A stretch of DNA of 64,000 nt from Muribaculaceae bacterium (GTDB lineage Bacteria > Bacteroidota > Bacteroidia > Bacteroidales > Muribaculaceae), in NCBI GenBank assembly GCA_017935045.1, contig JAGBIJ010000036.1:1-64000 (forward strand), given 5' to 3'. Below the pieces are notes generated by a model. The model did not search any database. It saw only the letters and a program-made list of their open reading frames with translations, and was not told the origin of the DNA. A program made the position numbers and the translations under genes. Shown piece after piece: positions 51,395 to 59,933 of this stretch. The stretch's first letter is position 1; every line of letters starts with the position of its first letter.

Positions 51395-53482
51395 ATGAAA
51401 CTCAGACATCTACTTCCCGCCGCTCTGTTGGCTCTTCCGCTCTGCGGTTCGGCAGTGCCTGCTTATCCGGGTCTGTTTCCCCATAAGCTGGCTGACGGGA
51501 CTACGGTAAATATCCGTATTCACGGCGACGAGTATTTCAACTACATCACTGACGAGGACGGCTATCTTATGGTCAAGACTTCCGCCGGACTGAAATATGA
51601 TGTGGACAACGGCACGCGCCGTCTGGTTACCGACGAAGTGCTTCAGACTCTGCGCATGCAGTCTCCCGGCATGTCTCGCGCAGCCGGCAACGGCGCTATG
51701 AACCGCATGGCTGCCCTCAAGAACGGACGCACCACTTTCTGCACACAGGGTGATGTGCATTTCCTTGTGCTTCTGGTGCAGTATCCTGACAAGAAATTTG
51801 TTTCCGCCGACCCAAAGGCCGACATGGACGCGAAGCTCAATCAGGAAGGATATAATAAATATGGCGCTATCGGTTCCATGCGTGATTACTTCATCGCTAC
51901 TTCCGGCGGCAAGTTCCGGCCCACTTTCGACGTCTCTGACGTGATAGACCTTGACAAACCGCGCGCCTATTATACAGGTAGCGGCAGACATGAGAATGTA
52001 GGCGAACTCGTCAAGGAGGCGGTAGCGAAAGCCGATCCCAAGATAGATTTCTCCAAATATGACTATACAGGCGACGGCGAGGTCGATGCCGTGATTATAT
52101 ATTACGCAGGTTACGGCCAGGCCGACAGCCCCGATACCGAGGCCATCTGGCCGCATCAGTCATCGTTTACAGACTATAGCGCCGTGGAAGTCGATGGAAA
52201 GAAAATGAAGGTATACTGCTGCTTCAACGAGCTGCAGGGTTCCAGCCATTATTACTCTCAGGACAACCAGCCGGCCGGTATCGGCACGCCTGTCCACGAG
52301 TTCTGCCATGTGCTGGGCCTTCCTGACCTTTACGATGCAGCCACAGAGACATCTGCCGCCAACCACGTGCGGTCTACTCCCGGCGCATGGGATGTAATGG
52401 ACATGGGCCCGTATAACGGAGACGGATGGATTCCCCCCACTATGAGCGCGTATGAACGCTGGGCCATGAACTGGCTTGAATACGAGCAGATAGAGGACAA
52501 CAAGCATTATGACCTCGAAGCATTGCATAAAGACGGCCGTGCTTTGCGCATCAACGTGATGAGAAAAAACGGCACCGCCAACGCCAACGAGTACTTCTTG
52601 GTGGAGACCCGCGACCGCACGGGATTCGATTCTCAGCTTCCCGGCGAAGGCCTGCTGATATGGCATATTGACTATGACAGTTTCAGCTGGTCATACAATC
52701 AGGTCAACACCCAGTTCTACCGCCCGCGTTGCCATATCGTCACTGCCGATGGATCAGCCAACTATACGTTGAACCACAATACCACTTCGTCAGACAAAGC
52801 CGCATGGCCTCAGGATCTGACCTACCTGACTCCCGATACCGAGATAACGCTCAATACCAACGACATCAGCGCGCAGTCTCCCACAGGCTCCAGCTATATT
52901 ATCAATATGGCTTACGACAAGGAGAATGCTGTCGGTTCGTTTGACTACAATACCATCTCAGGCACTCCTAAGGACGTGACTGTACTCAATGCTCCGGCCC
53001 GTGTGTTGAACTCACGCGGCGAACTCAGCAATACAGTGCGCCTGTCCTGGCAGCCCGTGGAGGGAGCCACGGGCTACATGCTCTCCGTATGGCGTGTCAA
53101 TGCCCAGGGCAAGAAGACTTTTGAGAATCGTCTGGATGACGCCAACGTAGGCAACGTGACTTACTACGACCTGCCTAACTTCAATGCCACCAAGATGGGA
53201 CTGGAGTATCATGCCACAGTGCGTGTGGTCACATCTATCCCCAGCTCTGAGTTGAGCAACGAGATTCTGTTCGTGGCCAACGATGTTACCGAGGGAGTCA
53301 CCAGTGTGGCCGGTATCGTGAGTGACGATTTCGAGGTTCACGGTCTGAAAGGCGAGATTGTAGCCCCCGAAGGCGCTGAAATATATACAATGTCCGGCGT
53401 GCGTACCGCCGCTACCGGCCTGAACGCCGGCATCTATCTGGTGCGTTACAATGGCAAAGCCGTCAAAGTAGTAGTCAAGTAA
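51395..53482 (+). CDS. M6 family secreted zinc metalloprotease
   Basis: 695 residues with a signal peptide (residues 1-20). The catalytic motif is HEFCH (301-305) followed by VLGLPDLYD, with an upstream YDYTGDGEVDAVIIYYAG (222-239) like the calcium-type loop of the other M6 gene (31060). It has a shorter C-terminal region (one FN3-like domain, about 555-640) and the shared tail YTMSGVRTAATGLNAG then IYLVR. Likely secreted and proteolytic. Single gene after tRNA-Arg; a hairpin follows at 53505-53542. Confidence 0.92.
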   Translation: MKLRHLLPAALLALPLCGSAVPAYPGLFPHKLADGTTVNIRIHGDEYFNYITDEDGYLMVKTSAGLKYDVDNGTRRLVTDEVLQTLRMQSPGMSRAAGNGAMNRMAALKNGRTTFCTQGDVHFLVLLVQYPDKKFVSADPKADMDAKLNQEGYNKYGAIGSMRDYFIATSGGKFRPTFDVSDVIDLDKPRAYYTGSGRHENVGELVKEAVAKADPKIDFSKYDYTGDGEVDAVIIYYAGYGQADSPDTEAIWPHQSSFTDYSAVEVDGKKMKVYCCFNELQGSSHYYSQDNQPAGIGTPVHEFCHVLGLPDLYDAATETSAANHVRSTPGAWDVMDMGPYNGDGWIPPTMSAYERWAMNWLEYEQIEDNKHYDLEALHKDGRALRINVMRKNGTANANEYFLVETRDRTGFDSQLPGEGLLIWHIDYDSFSWSYNQVNTQFYRPRCHIVTADGSANYTLNHNTTSSDKAAWPQDLTYLTPDTEITLNTNDISAQSPTGSSYIINMAYDKENAVGSFDYNTISGTPKDVTVLNAPARVLNSRGELSNTVRLSWQPVEGATGYMLSVWRVNAQGKKTFENRLDDANVGNVTYYDLPNFNATKMGLEYHATVRVVTSIPSSELSNEILFVANDVTEGVTSVAGIVSDDFEVHGLKGEIVAPEGAEIYTMSGVRTAATGLNAGIYLVRYNGKAVKVVVK

Positions 53483-53504
53483 CCACTGCTGACAACCGCA
53501 TGCC

Positions 53505-53542
53505 GCGCGGGGCATCACGATGTATGTCGTGACGCCCCGCGC
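53505..53542 (+). terminator. Hairpin after the second M6 gene
   Basis: GCGCGGGGC (53505-53513) pairs with GCCCCGCGC (53534-53542); inside, TCACGA pairs with TCGTGA. No strong T-run. Confidence 0.65.
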
Positions 53543-53606
53543 TCATTGTTCATGCCGATGCGTCGGAGGGATGAGAGATGATTTTTTCTAAAAAAACGTC
53601 AAAGGT

Positions 53607-53638
53607 GTTGGTAATTAGGGAAAAACTCACTAACTTTG
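53607..53638 (+). promoter_or_regulatory. Promoter of the DUF177-rpmF-fabH-era-der block
   Basis: GTTG (53607-53610), 20 bases, TAACTTTG (53631-53638). Good -7 with near-consensus -33. Confidence 0.6.
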
Positions 53639-53768
53639 TGCGATTTTTTATGCCCCGGCAGTCCTCCCGAATGGCGGGAAGCGGCTTGGGTATAATCTTA
53701 ATTTGCGGCTTAATCTACTGTGATTCAGCTGAATCAAGTATGGGCATAAGCCTGATGATGATAATAAA

Positions 53769-54245
53769 TTGGGTAAATTTGACGAATATAGGGTAAATTT
53801 GGCGGCCGCTCCCGAGGGTGTGACCGAGCAGGACTTCACGATAGGCAGACGGTTTTTCTCCGACATGGAGAATACCGATGTGCTTGATTCCGATGTGAAG
53901 GTGCATTTGCGGCTTGAGCATAAGAACGACGCTTATTATTGTCGTTTTACTCTCAAGGGCGCTATGCTTATCCCCTGCGACCGCTGTCTGGATCCCATGG
54001 AGCATCCCGTCGATACGGCTTTGGACATAGTGGTAAAGTATGGGTACGAGTATGACGATTCTTCGGACGATGTCTTGGTGTTGCCTCAGACCGAAGTCTA
54101 TTTTGACGCGTCCGGCCTGCTTTACGACACACTTATACTGACTGTCCCGATGCGCCATGTCCATCCTCAGGGAGCCTGTAATCCGGCTATGACCGAGGCA
54201 CTGCATGCCCACGGAGGTGACGCCGCCGATCCGCCGGCCGAATGA
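53769..54245 (+). CDS. DUF177/YceD family protein; TTG start
   Basis: 158 residues from TTG 53769. An in-frame TGA at 53730 and no ATG or GTG between them make TTG the only reasonable start; it yields MGKFDEYRVNLAAAPEG, the N-terminus I recall for Bacteroides homologues (MGKF...). CDRCLD and HPQGACNP supply the CxxC...C pattern of the family. YceD proteins are thought to help 23S rRNA maturation or ribosome assembly; the gene is directly upstream of rpmF here, as in many bacteria. Confidence 0.9.
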   Translation: MGKFDEYRVNLAAAPEGVTEQDFTIGRRFFSDMENTDVLDSDVKVHLRLEHKNDAYYCRFTLKGAMLIPCDRCLDPMEHPVDTALDIVVKYGYEYDDSSDDVLVLPQTEVYFDASGLLYDTLILTVPMRHVHPQGACNPAMTEALHAHGGDAADPPAE

Positions 54246-54343
54246 CCCCGATATACACAACCGAACGCAAGGCTTTGGCCTTAATGATATAATCCCTCTC
54301 TCTCCCTCAGACAATAAAAATAAAATAAAAAACTAATAAGACA

Positions 54344-54526
54344 ATGGCACATCCTAAACGCAAACAATCGAAGACGCGCACCGCGAAGCGTCGTACTCAT
54401 GACAAAGCCGTAGCTCCCACCCTGGCCGTATGCCCCAACTGCGGCGCATGGCATGTATATCATACCGTATGCGGCGAGTGTGGCTATTACCGTGGCAAAG
54501 TAGCTATTGAGAAAGCAGCTATCTGA
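54344..54526 (+). CDS. rpmF: 50S ribosomal protein L32
   Basis: 60 residues, MAHPKRKQSKTRTAKRRTHD at the start, and a CPNCG ... CGECGYY zinc ribbon. Standard length and position after the DUF177 gene. Confidence 0.97.
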   Translation: MAHPKRKQSKTRTAKRRTHDKAVAPTLAVCPNCGAWHVYHTVCGECGYYRGKVAIEKAAI

Positions 54527-54711
54527 GGCTGACCCGACGGACGGTAGACACATATTTTCGTGTGCGCCGGTTTCGGCTCCCCACCTTCGGAGCGGATTCC
54601 CGGCCACACGGTATTATATGTACCTGCGCGTGAGACTGGCCGCCTGATGTACTAATTCCAAGGCTCAGGGTATCCGAGCTACTTATTTCGTTTAATCTTT
54701 AAGAGCTACTT

Positions 54712-55695
54712 ATGCTTAACGCCAAAATATCCGGCATAGCGTCATACGTTCCCGACGACGTGCTTGACAACGACATGCTCTCCAAAATGGTCGACACCAA
54801 CGATGAGTGGATTACCACACGTGTCGGCATCAAAGAGCGTAGAATCCTACACGATGACTCCAAAGGCTCCAGCTTCCTCGGCATACAGGCGGTCAATAAG
54901 CTCTTGGCCGAATATGATGTGAAGCCACAGGAGATAGACCTCATTATATGCGGTACGTCGAATCCCGATTACCGTTTCCCCTCTACAGCCTCAGTCATAC
55001 AGCACGGCTGCGGTCTTGACAATGCCTACGCTTTCGACATACAGGCTGCCTGCGCCGGTTTCATCGTGACTGCGCAGACTGCGCGCGCCTACATACTCGC
55101 AGGCCTGGCCAAAAAGGTAATTGTGGTCTGCGCCGAGAAGATGTCCAGCATGACTGATTACGAAGACCGCGCCACCTGCCCTCTGTTCGGCGACGCAGCG
55201 GCCGCTGTGCTCATCGAGGGCACGGACGAGCCTGTAGGCATAATGGATGCCGAAGTGCATATCGACGGCGAGGGTCTGCCGCATCTGCTGATGAAGGCAG
55301 GCGGCTCCGTTCTCCCCGCATCCCATGCCACTGTCGACGCACGCGAGCATTACATATATCAGGAAGGGCGCGCTGTCTACAAGCACGCTGTGCGCAACAT
55401 GCTCTCATCCACTCTTTCCGTCATGAAGCGCAACGGCCTTACGGTCGATGACGTCGACTGGCTTGTACCCCATCAGGCCAATCTGCGTATTATCGAGGCC
55501 GTCAGCAACCGAGCCGGATTTCCCGATGAGAAGGTGCTGGTCAACATACAGCATTATGGCAACACTTCAGCCGCCTCCATCCCTCTCTGTCTTGATGAAT
55601 ACAAACATAAGCTCAAGAAGGGCGACAAGATTATGATGACCGCGTTCGGAGCAGGATTTACCTGGGGCGCCCTCTATCTTGTCTGGGCTATCTGA
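54712..55695 (+). CDS. fabH: Beta-ketoacyl-ACP synthase III
   Basis: 327 residues. Condenses acetyl-CoA with malonyl-ACP to start fatty acid synthesis. The catalytic triad is Cys114 (QAACAGF), His254 (PHQANLRI) and Asn284 (HYGNTSA). plsX, its usual neighbour in other phyla, is absent. Follows rpmF by 185 bases. Confidence 0.96.
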   Translation: MLNAKISGIASYVPDDVLDNDMLSKMVDTNDEWITTRVGIKERRILHDDSKGSSFLGIQAVNKLLAEYDVKPQEIDLIICGTSNPDYRFPSTASVIQHGCGLDNAYAFDIQAACAGFIVTAQTARAYILAGLAKKVIVVCAEKMSSMTDYEDRATCPLFGDAAAAVLIEGTDEPVGIMDAEVHIDGEGLPHLLMKAGGSVLPASHATVDAREHYIYQEGRAVYKHAVRNMLSSTLSVMKRNGLTVDDVDWLVPHQANLRIIEAVSNRAGFPDEKVLVNIQHYGNTSAASIPLCLDEYKHKLKKGDKIMMTAFGAGFTWGALYLVWAI

Positions 55696-55716
55696 TTCTC
55701 CCTCCACCCCCTTGCA

Positions 55717-55754
55717 AAGCGGGGCCCTCGCACGATAAGGCGTCGGCCCCGCTT
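55717..55754 (+). terminator. Hairpin after fabH
   Basis: AAGCGGGGCC (55717-55726) pairs perfectly with GGCCCCGCTT (55745-55754). No T-run directly after; partial termination or an mRNA-end structure. Confidence 0.6.
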
Positions 55755-55884
55755 GTACTGTATCACGGCGCGGCCGGTGAACACTCCCGCGCCGCAAAGC
55801 GTTTCATTATTGGGTTCTTTCCCTACCGGAAGCTCCCGCCGGCGCAAATGGTTGCCCCGGCAACACTTAGCGCCATATTTCATT

Positions 55885-56886
55885 ATGTCAGAACAGCGTC
55901 TTATCAAGGCTCCGGAGCAGACCGAAGCCTCCGATACATTAAAATTACCTTATGCCATCGGCGCCGATTCCCTCGACACCGCTGCCGCTCCTCAGATAGA
56001 CGAGGGGCACAAAGCCGGATTTGTGAATATCGTCGGCAATCCCAACGTCGGCAAATCCACGCTTATGAATGATCTTGTCGGCGAACGCATATCAATCATT
56101 ACCTCCAAGGCCCAGACTACGCGCCACCGTATCATGGGGATAGTCAACACTCCTGCGTATCAGATAGTATTCTCCGATACTCCGGGAGTACTCAAGCCCA
56201 AGTACAAGCTCCAGGAGTCAATGCTCGAGTTTTCCGAAGGCGCGCTGACTGACGCCGATATACTGCTCTACGTGACCGATGTCATCGAAGACCCCACCAA
56301 AAACAGAGAGTTTCTCGACAAGGTGGCCCGCGAGACCATACCCGTGCTGCTCGTCATCAATAAGATTGACCTGCTTTCCGGCAATGCCGCTCTCGAGGAG
56401 CTGGTGGGCAAATGGCAGAAGCTTCTGCCTAACGCCGAGATTTTCCCCACGTCGGCCAAAGAGCATTTCAACGTCTCCGGCATACTGAAGCGTATCATAG
56501 AGCTGCTGCCCCCTTCTCCGCCGTTCTTCGGCAAAGACGCGCTGACCGACAAGCCGGCCCGCTTCTTCGTGACCGAAATCATACGTGAGAAGATTCTGCT
56601 CCAGTATGACAAGGAGATACCTTATTCGGCTGAAGTCCTGGTAGAGAAGTTTGACGAAAAGGAGACGTCCATACATATCATGGCTGTCATCTATGTCGAG
56701 CGCGACTCACAGAAAGGCATCCTGATAGGCAAAGGGGGAGATAAGATAAAGCGCGTGGGCATAGAGGCCCGCAAGGATATAGAGAAATTTTTCGGTAAAA
56801 AAGTATATCTTGAACTCTTTGTCAAGGTAGAGAAGGATTGGCGCAACCGCGAGAATAAGCTGCGCGCCTTCGGATATATAGAATAA
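55885..56886 (+). CDS. era: GTPase Era with an N-terminal extension
   Basis: 333 residues from ATG 55885; an in-frame ATG at 55753 would add implausible sequence. G1 is GNPNVGKST, G3 DTPG, G4 NKID; the KH RNA-binding domain has GILIGKGGDKIKRVG. Era binds 16S rRNA 3' end during 30S assembly. Most Era proteins begin a few residues before G1; here about 35 acidic residues (MSEQRLIKAPEQTEAS onward) precede it. Nine bases before der. Confidence 0.95.
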   Translation: MSEQRLIKAPEQTEASDTLKLPYAIGADSLDTAAAPQIDEGHKAGFVNIVGNPNVGKSTLMNDLVGERISIITSKAQTTRHRIMGIVNTPAYQIVFSDTPGVLKPKYKLQESMLEFSEGALTDADILLYVTDVIEDPTKNREFLDKVARETIPVLLVINKIDLLSGNAALEELVGKWQKLLPNAEIFPTSAKEHFNVSGILKRIIELLPPSPPFFGKDALTDKPARFFVTEIIREKILLQYDKEIPYSAEVLVEKFDEKETSIHIMAVIYVERDSQKGILIGKGGDKIKRVGIEARKDIEKFFGKKVYLELFVKVEKDWRNRENKLRAFGYIE

Positions 56887-56895
56887 TTATTGTAT

Positions 56896-58209
56896 ATGAG
56901 CAATTTAGTAGCAATAGTAGGGCGGCCGAACGTGGGTAAATCCACCCTGTTCAACCGTTTGACGCAGACGCGCTCCGCCATAGTCGACCCCACGGCCGGC
57001 ACCACGCGCGACCGCCAGTACGGCAAGGTCGACTGGTGCGGCCGCGAGTTTTCGATTATCGATACCGGCGGATGGGTAGTCAACTCTGAAGATATCTTTG
57101 AAGAAGAAATCAACAAACAGGTGCATGTGGCCATCGATGAGGCGGATGTCATTCTCTTTGTCGTCGACGCCTCTACCGGAGTCACAGACCTGGATGACCA
57201 TGTGGCTCAGATACTGCGCCGCAGCAAGAAGCCGGTAATCCTTATCGCCAACAAGACCGATATCGGTGACGCGCGCTATAACGTCCCTGAGTTCTACAGC
57301 CTGGGTCTGGGCGATCCGGTCGACATATCGGCCGCCTCCGGCTCCGGCACCGGCGACCTGCTCGACATGATAGTCAAGGATCTGCCCGAAGCCTCCGATG
57401 ACAATCACGACGAGCATATACCACGCTTTGCCATAGTAGGGCGTCCGAATGCCGGCAAGTCTTCTATCATCAATGCCTTCATCGGCGAAGACCGGCATAT
57501 CGTGACCGACATAGCCGGTACGACCCGCGACTCCATCTACCATCGCTACAACAAGTTCGGCTTTGATTTCTATCTGGTCGACACGGCCGGCATACGCAAG
57601 AAGCAGAAAGTGAACGAGGATATAGAGTATTATTCCGTCATCCGCTCCGTGCGTGCCATCGAGAACTCTGATGTCTGCATCCTTCTGATAGACGCCACAC
57701 GCGGCATCGAGTCCCAGGACGCAAACATTTTTTCACTCATACAGCGCAACAAGAAGGGGCTGGTGGTATGTGTCAACAAGTGGGATATAGCCGAAGACAA
57801 GAGCCTTGAGGCGCAGAAGCGCATGGAGGCGGCCATACGCAGCCGCTTCGCTCCCTTTACGGATTTCCCCATAATCTTCGGCTCGGCGCTTACGCGTCAG
57901 CGTATATATAAGGTAATAGAGACCGCCGCCGAGGTCTATCACAACCGTCAGCGCGTCATACCGACCTCCCAGCTCAATACATATATGCTTGAGGCAGTGG
58001 CCGAGACGCCTCCCCCCAGCAACAAGGGCAAGTTTGTGAAAATCAAGTATGTGACCATGCTCAAAGACTCTGTCATACCCACATTCGTATTCTTCTGCAA
58101 TCTTCCGCAGTGGGTCAAGGAGCCGTACCGCCGCTTCCTTGAGAACAAGATACGCGGGCATTGGGACTTCCACGGCACTCCCATCTCCATTTTCATGCGA
58201 GAGAAGTAA
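56896..58209 (+). CDS. der: Ribosome assembly GTPase Der
   Basis: 437 residues with two tandem GTPase domains: GRPNVGKST with DTGG and NKTD, then GRPNAGKSS with DTAG and NKWD, and a C-terminal KH-like domain ending in [12 protein letters not shown]. Acts late in 50S assembly. The ATG at 56896 follows an alternative TTG at 56890. Adjacent to era, as in other Bacteroidetes. Confidence 0.97.
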   Translation: MSNLVAIVGRPNVGKSTLFNRLTQTRSAIVDPTAGTTRDRQYGKVDWCGREFSIIDTGGWVVNSEDIFEEEINKQVHVAIDEADVILFVVDASTGVTDLDDHVAQILRRSKKPVILIANKTDIGDARYNVPEFYSLGLGDPVDISAASGSGTGDLLDMIVKDLPEASDDNHDEHIPRFAIVGRPNAGKSSIINAFIGEDRHIVTDIAGTTRDSIYHRYNKFGFDFYLVDTAGIRKKQKVNEDIEYYSVIRSVRAIENSDVCILLIDATRGIESQDANIFSLIQRNKKGLVVCVNKWDIAEDKSLEAQKRMEAAIRSRFAPFTDFPIIFGSALTRQRIYKVIETAAEVYHNRQRVIPTSQLNTYMLEAVAETPPPSNKGKFVKIKYVTMLKDSVIPTFVFFCNLPQWVKEPYRRFLENKIRGHWDFHGTPISIFMREK

Positions 58210-58210
58210 T

Positions 58211-58252
58211 ATAATCATCGCGGCAGCCTTTGCAGGCTGCCGCGATGATTAT
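58211..58252. terminator. Bidirectional terminator between der and the propeller gene
   Basis: ATAATCATCGCGGCAGCCT (58211-58229) and its exact complement (58234-58252) form a 19-bp stem with loop TTGC. Shared by the convergent genes; T-rich tract is weak. Confidence 0.75.
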
Positions 58253-58271
58253 ATCTAAACGTGCCGGAGGG

Positions 58272-59600
58272 TCACTTCAGCCGTGTGACCCGGTATATGT
58301 TCAGGGCGTTGCCGCCCCGGCCTTTGCGGGCCTGGGAGGTCACGAATACCAGAGCCCCCGTATGTGAGATGTCAAGCCCGACCGGATAAGAGTCTACATC
58401 TATCTGCGCTATCTGCTTCATGGTGCGCGTGTCGACCACACACAGTTTGCTTGCCGTGTTGCACGCCACGAAAGCATAGCGGCCGTCAGGGCTCAGCTCC
58501 AGAGTGCGGGCGCCTCCGCCCACCTTGCAGTTTTCCCAGCCCGACAGAGTAGCGCTCTTGCCTCCGCCCATGCCTCTGGCCGTCTCTACCACCCGCGACA
58601 GCGGTATGCGCTGTATGTAGCCGGAATTGTTGATGCTCAGATATAGATATCCGTGAGAGATGACCAGATGGCGCAGGTTGGGCATCATGCCGTATATCTT
58701 GCCCAGATATTTGCGGCCCGGCACATCTATTACGGCAATACCTCCGTTGCCCCCCATGCAGCCGACGAGCAGATACTTGCTGTCGGGCGTGAACACCGTG
58801 CCGCGCAGGGCGTTGCCGGAATTGCTGTCGCGGTCCACCGGTTTGTTGCGCGGGTAATTGAGCTTCAGCTTATGGTCTACCGTAAAATACGTGATATGCT
58901 TCCACTTCGCAGGGTCGGCCGAAGATATGTCTATCAGTCCCACCGTATTGTCGCCCCAGTGCGAGATGGCCACATATTTGCCGTCAGGCGATGTGGCTAT
59001 CATTTTAGGCAGCGGACCGGTGTCCATCAGGCGTATGATTTCATCCGTGTCCGTGTCGATTATAGCTACGGCCGACGGGTCCTGGGCGTTGAGGTCTATC
59101 GACCGGCGGTAGTATGGCACCCACAGGTACCGGCCGCCGTGAGAGAAAGTGCTTTCCACCGGTTTTCCCATGAATCTGCGCGGGTCGGCGTAATCGTAGG
59201 TCATAGGGTACAGCGAAGTCGACGGCGCCCACAGCTTCGCGTGTTGCGGCCCGATGTTGTGGCTGATTACTTTCAGTTTGCGCGAAGTGCGCGAATCGTA
59301 GACGACGGTGGTGCCTCCCTCCAGTGAGTTGACATAGTACTTCTTGCCTGAAGGATGGATGTTGACGCTTTTAGGCGACTTGATGGAGATGTCGCGCGTG
59401 TTGGCCGGACGCGCTGCGAAATTCTGCTTCTTGCCGTCAAGCACGATTTTCAGCGCCCCGTCGTCTGAAATGACAGTAGTGCCTATGGGCGGATGCACGA
59501 CGGGCGGCACGTCGCTCTTCTGCTGGCGCTGCGCGTGCGCCGGAGCCATGGCTGCGAGCAGAGCTGCGGACAGCAGTGTTAATCTATATAAACAGTTCAT
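58272..59600 (-). CDS. Secreted seven-bladed beta-propeller protein (YncE-like)
   Basis: 442 residues with a signal peptide (residues 1-23, APAHA|QRQQ). Repeated WD40/YVTN-like strands: TSPDGKYVAISHWGDNTVGL, FTPDSKYLLVGCMGGN, ELSPDGRYAFVACNTASKL and HTGALVFVTSQA. YncE-like propellers bind DNA or ligands in the periplasm, but no enzyme motif is visible. A serine-type insertion (DRDSNSGNALRG) lies between blades. Promoter at 59643-59673. Confidence 0.82.
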   Translation of the reverse strand: MNCLYRLTLLSAALLAAMAPAHAQRQQKSDVPPVVHPPIGTTVISDDGALKIVLDGKKQNFAARPANTRDISIKSPKSVNIHPSGKKYYVNSLEGGTTVVYDSRTSRKLKVISHNIGPQHAKLWAPSTSLYPMTYDYADPRRFMGKPVESTFSHGGRYLWVPYYRRSIDLNAQDPSAVAIIDTDTDEIIRLMDTGPLPKMIATSPDGKYVAISHWGDNTVGLIDISSADPAKWKHITYFTVDHKLKLNYPRNKPVDRDSNSGNALRGTVFTPDSKYLLVGCMGGNGGIAVIDVPGRKYLGKIYGMMPNLRHLVISHGYLYLSINNSGYIQRIPLSRVVETARGMGGGKSATLSGWENCKVGGGARTLELSPDGRYAFVACNTASKLCVVDTRTMKQIAQIDVDSYPVGLDISHTGALVFVTSQARKGRGGNALNIYRVTRLK

Positions 59601-59642
59601 AATTTATTGATATTTACAGAATAATGCTATGGATTGCCGAGG

Positions 59643-59673
59643 CAAAATTAACTCATTAATTTGAAATGGCAAA
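59643..59673 (-). promoter_or_regulatory. Promoter of the propeller gene
   Basis: Minus strand TTTG (59673-59670), 19 bases, TAATTTTG (59650-59643). Full consensus, about 43 bases upstream of the start codon. Confidence 0.75.
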
Positions 59674-59698
59674 AGAAATTATTCGTCTAATTTTTGTG

Positions 59699-59741
59699 AA
59701 TGTCGCATGTCTGTTTTTATATAAAACAGACATGTGGCATT
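59699..59741. other. Long palindrome between divergent genes
   Basis: AATGTCGCATGTCTGTTTT (59699-59717) and AAAACAGACATGTGGCATT (59723-59741) pair over 19 positions (G-U at two), the inner 12 bases of each arm being exact complements. Five-base loop. It lies between the promoter of the propeller gene and the -7 element at 59789, so it may be an operator or a terminator-like element. Confidence 0.6.
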
Positions 59742-59788
59742 TTAACAAAAATTAACAATGGGGGGGGTAACGATTCGATTCTTTTTGC

Positions 59789-59796
59789 TAACTTTG
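59789..59796 (+). promoter_or_regulatory. -7 element for the secreted protein gene or attenuator RNA
   Basis: TAACTTTG. No TTTG at the expected distance, but the position fits the downstream attenuator. Confidence 0.5.
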
Positions 59797-59861
59797 CGCC
59801 GAAATTCTGATGAGACTATAATAATTTTAATACAAACCTGTATAAACAAAGGAAGAAAAGT

Positions 59862-59893
59862 ACGGTAATCCTCGTGAGAGTTTACCGTCTTTT
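59862..59893 (+). terminator. Attenuator-like terminator in the leader of the secreted protein gene
   Basis: ACGGTAA (59862-59868) pairs with TTACCGT (59882-59888), with inner pairing CTC/GAG (59871-59873 and 59878-59880), followed by CTTTTTA. It lies between the promoter and the ATG at 59934, so most transcripts could stop before the gene. Confidence 0.65.
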
Positions 59894-59933
59894 TATCCTT
59901 ATCCTGTATCAAAAATCTATTTAAACATATATT

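Noticed and set aside
53505..53542. Possible CRISPR or phage attachment-like repeat near the second M6 gene
   Set aside because: It is a single hairpin with inner dyad, more simply a terminator; no repeated spacer structure.
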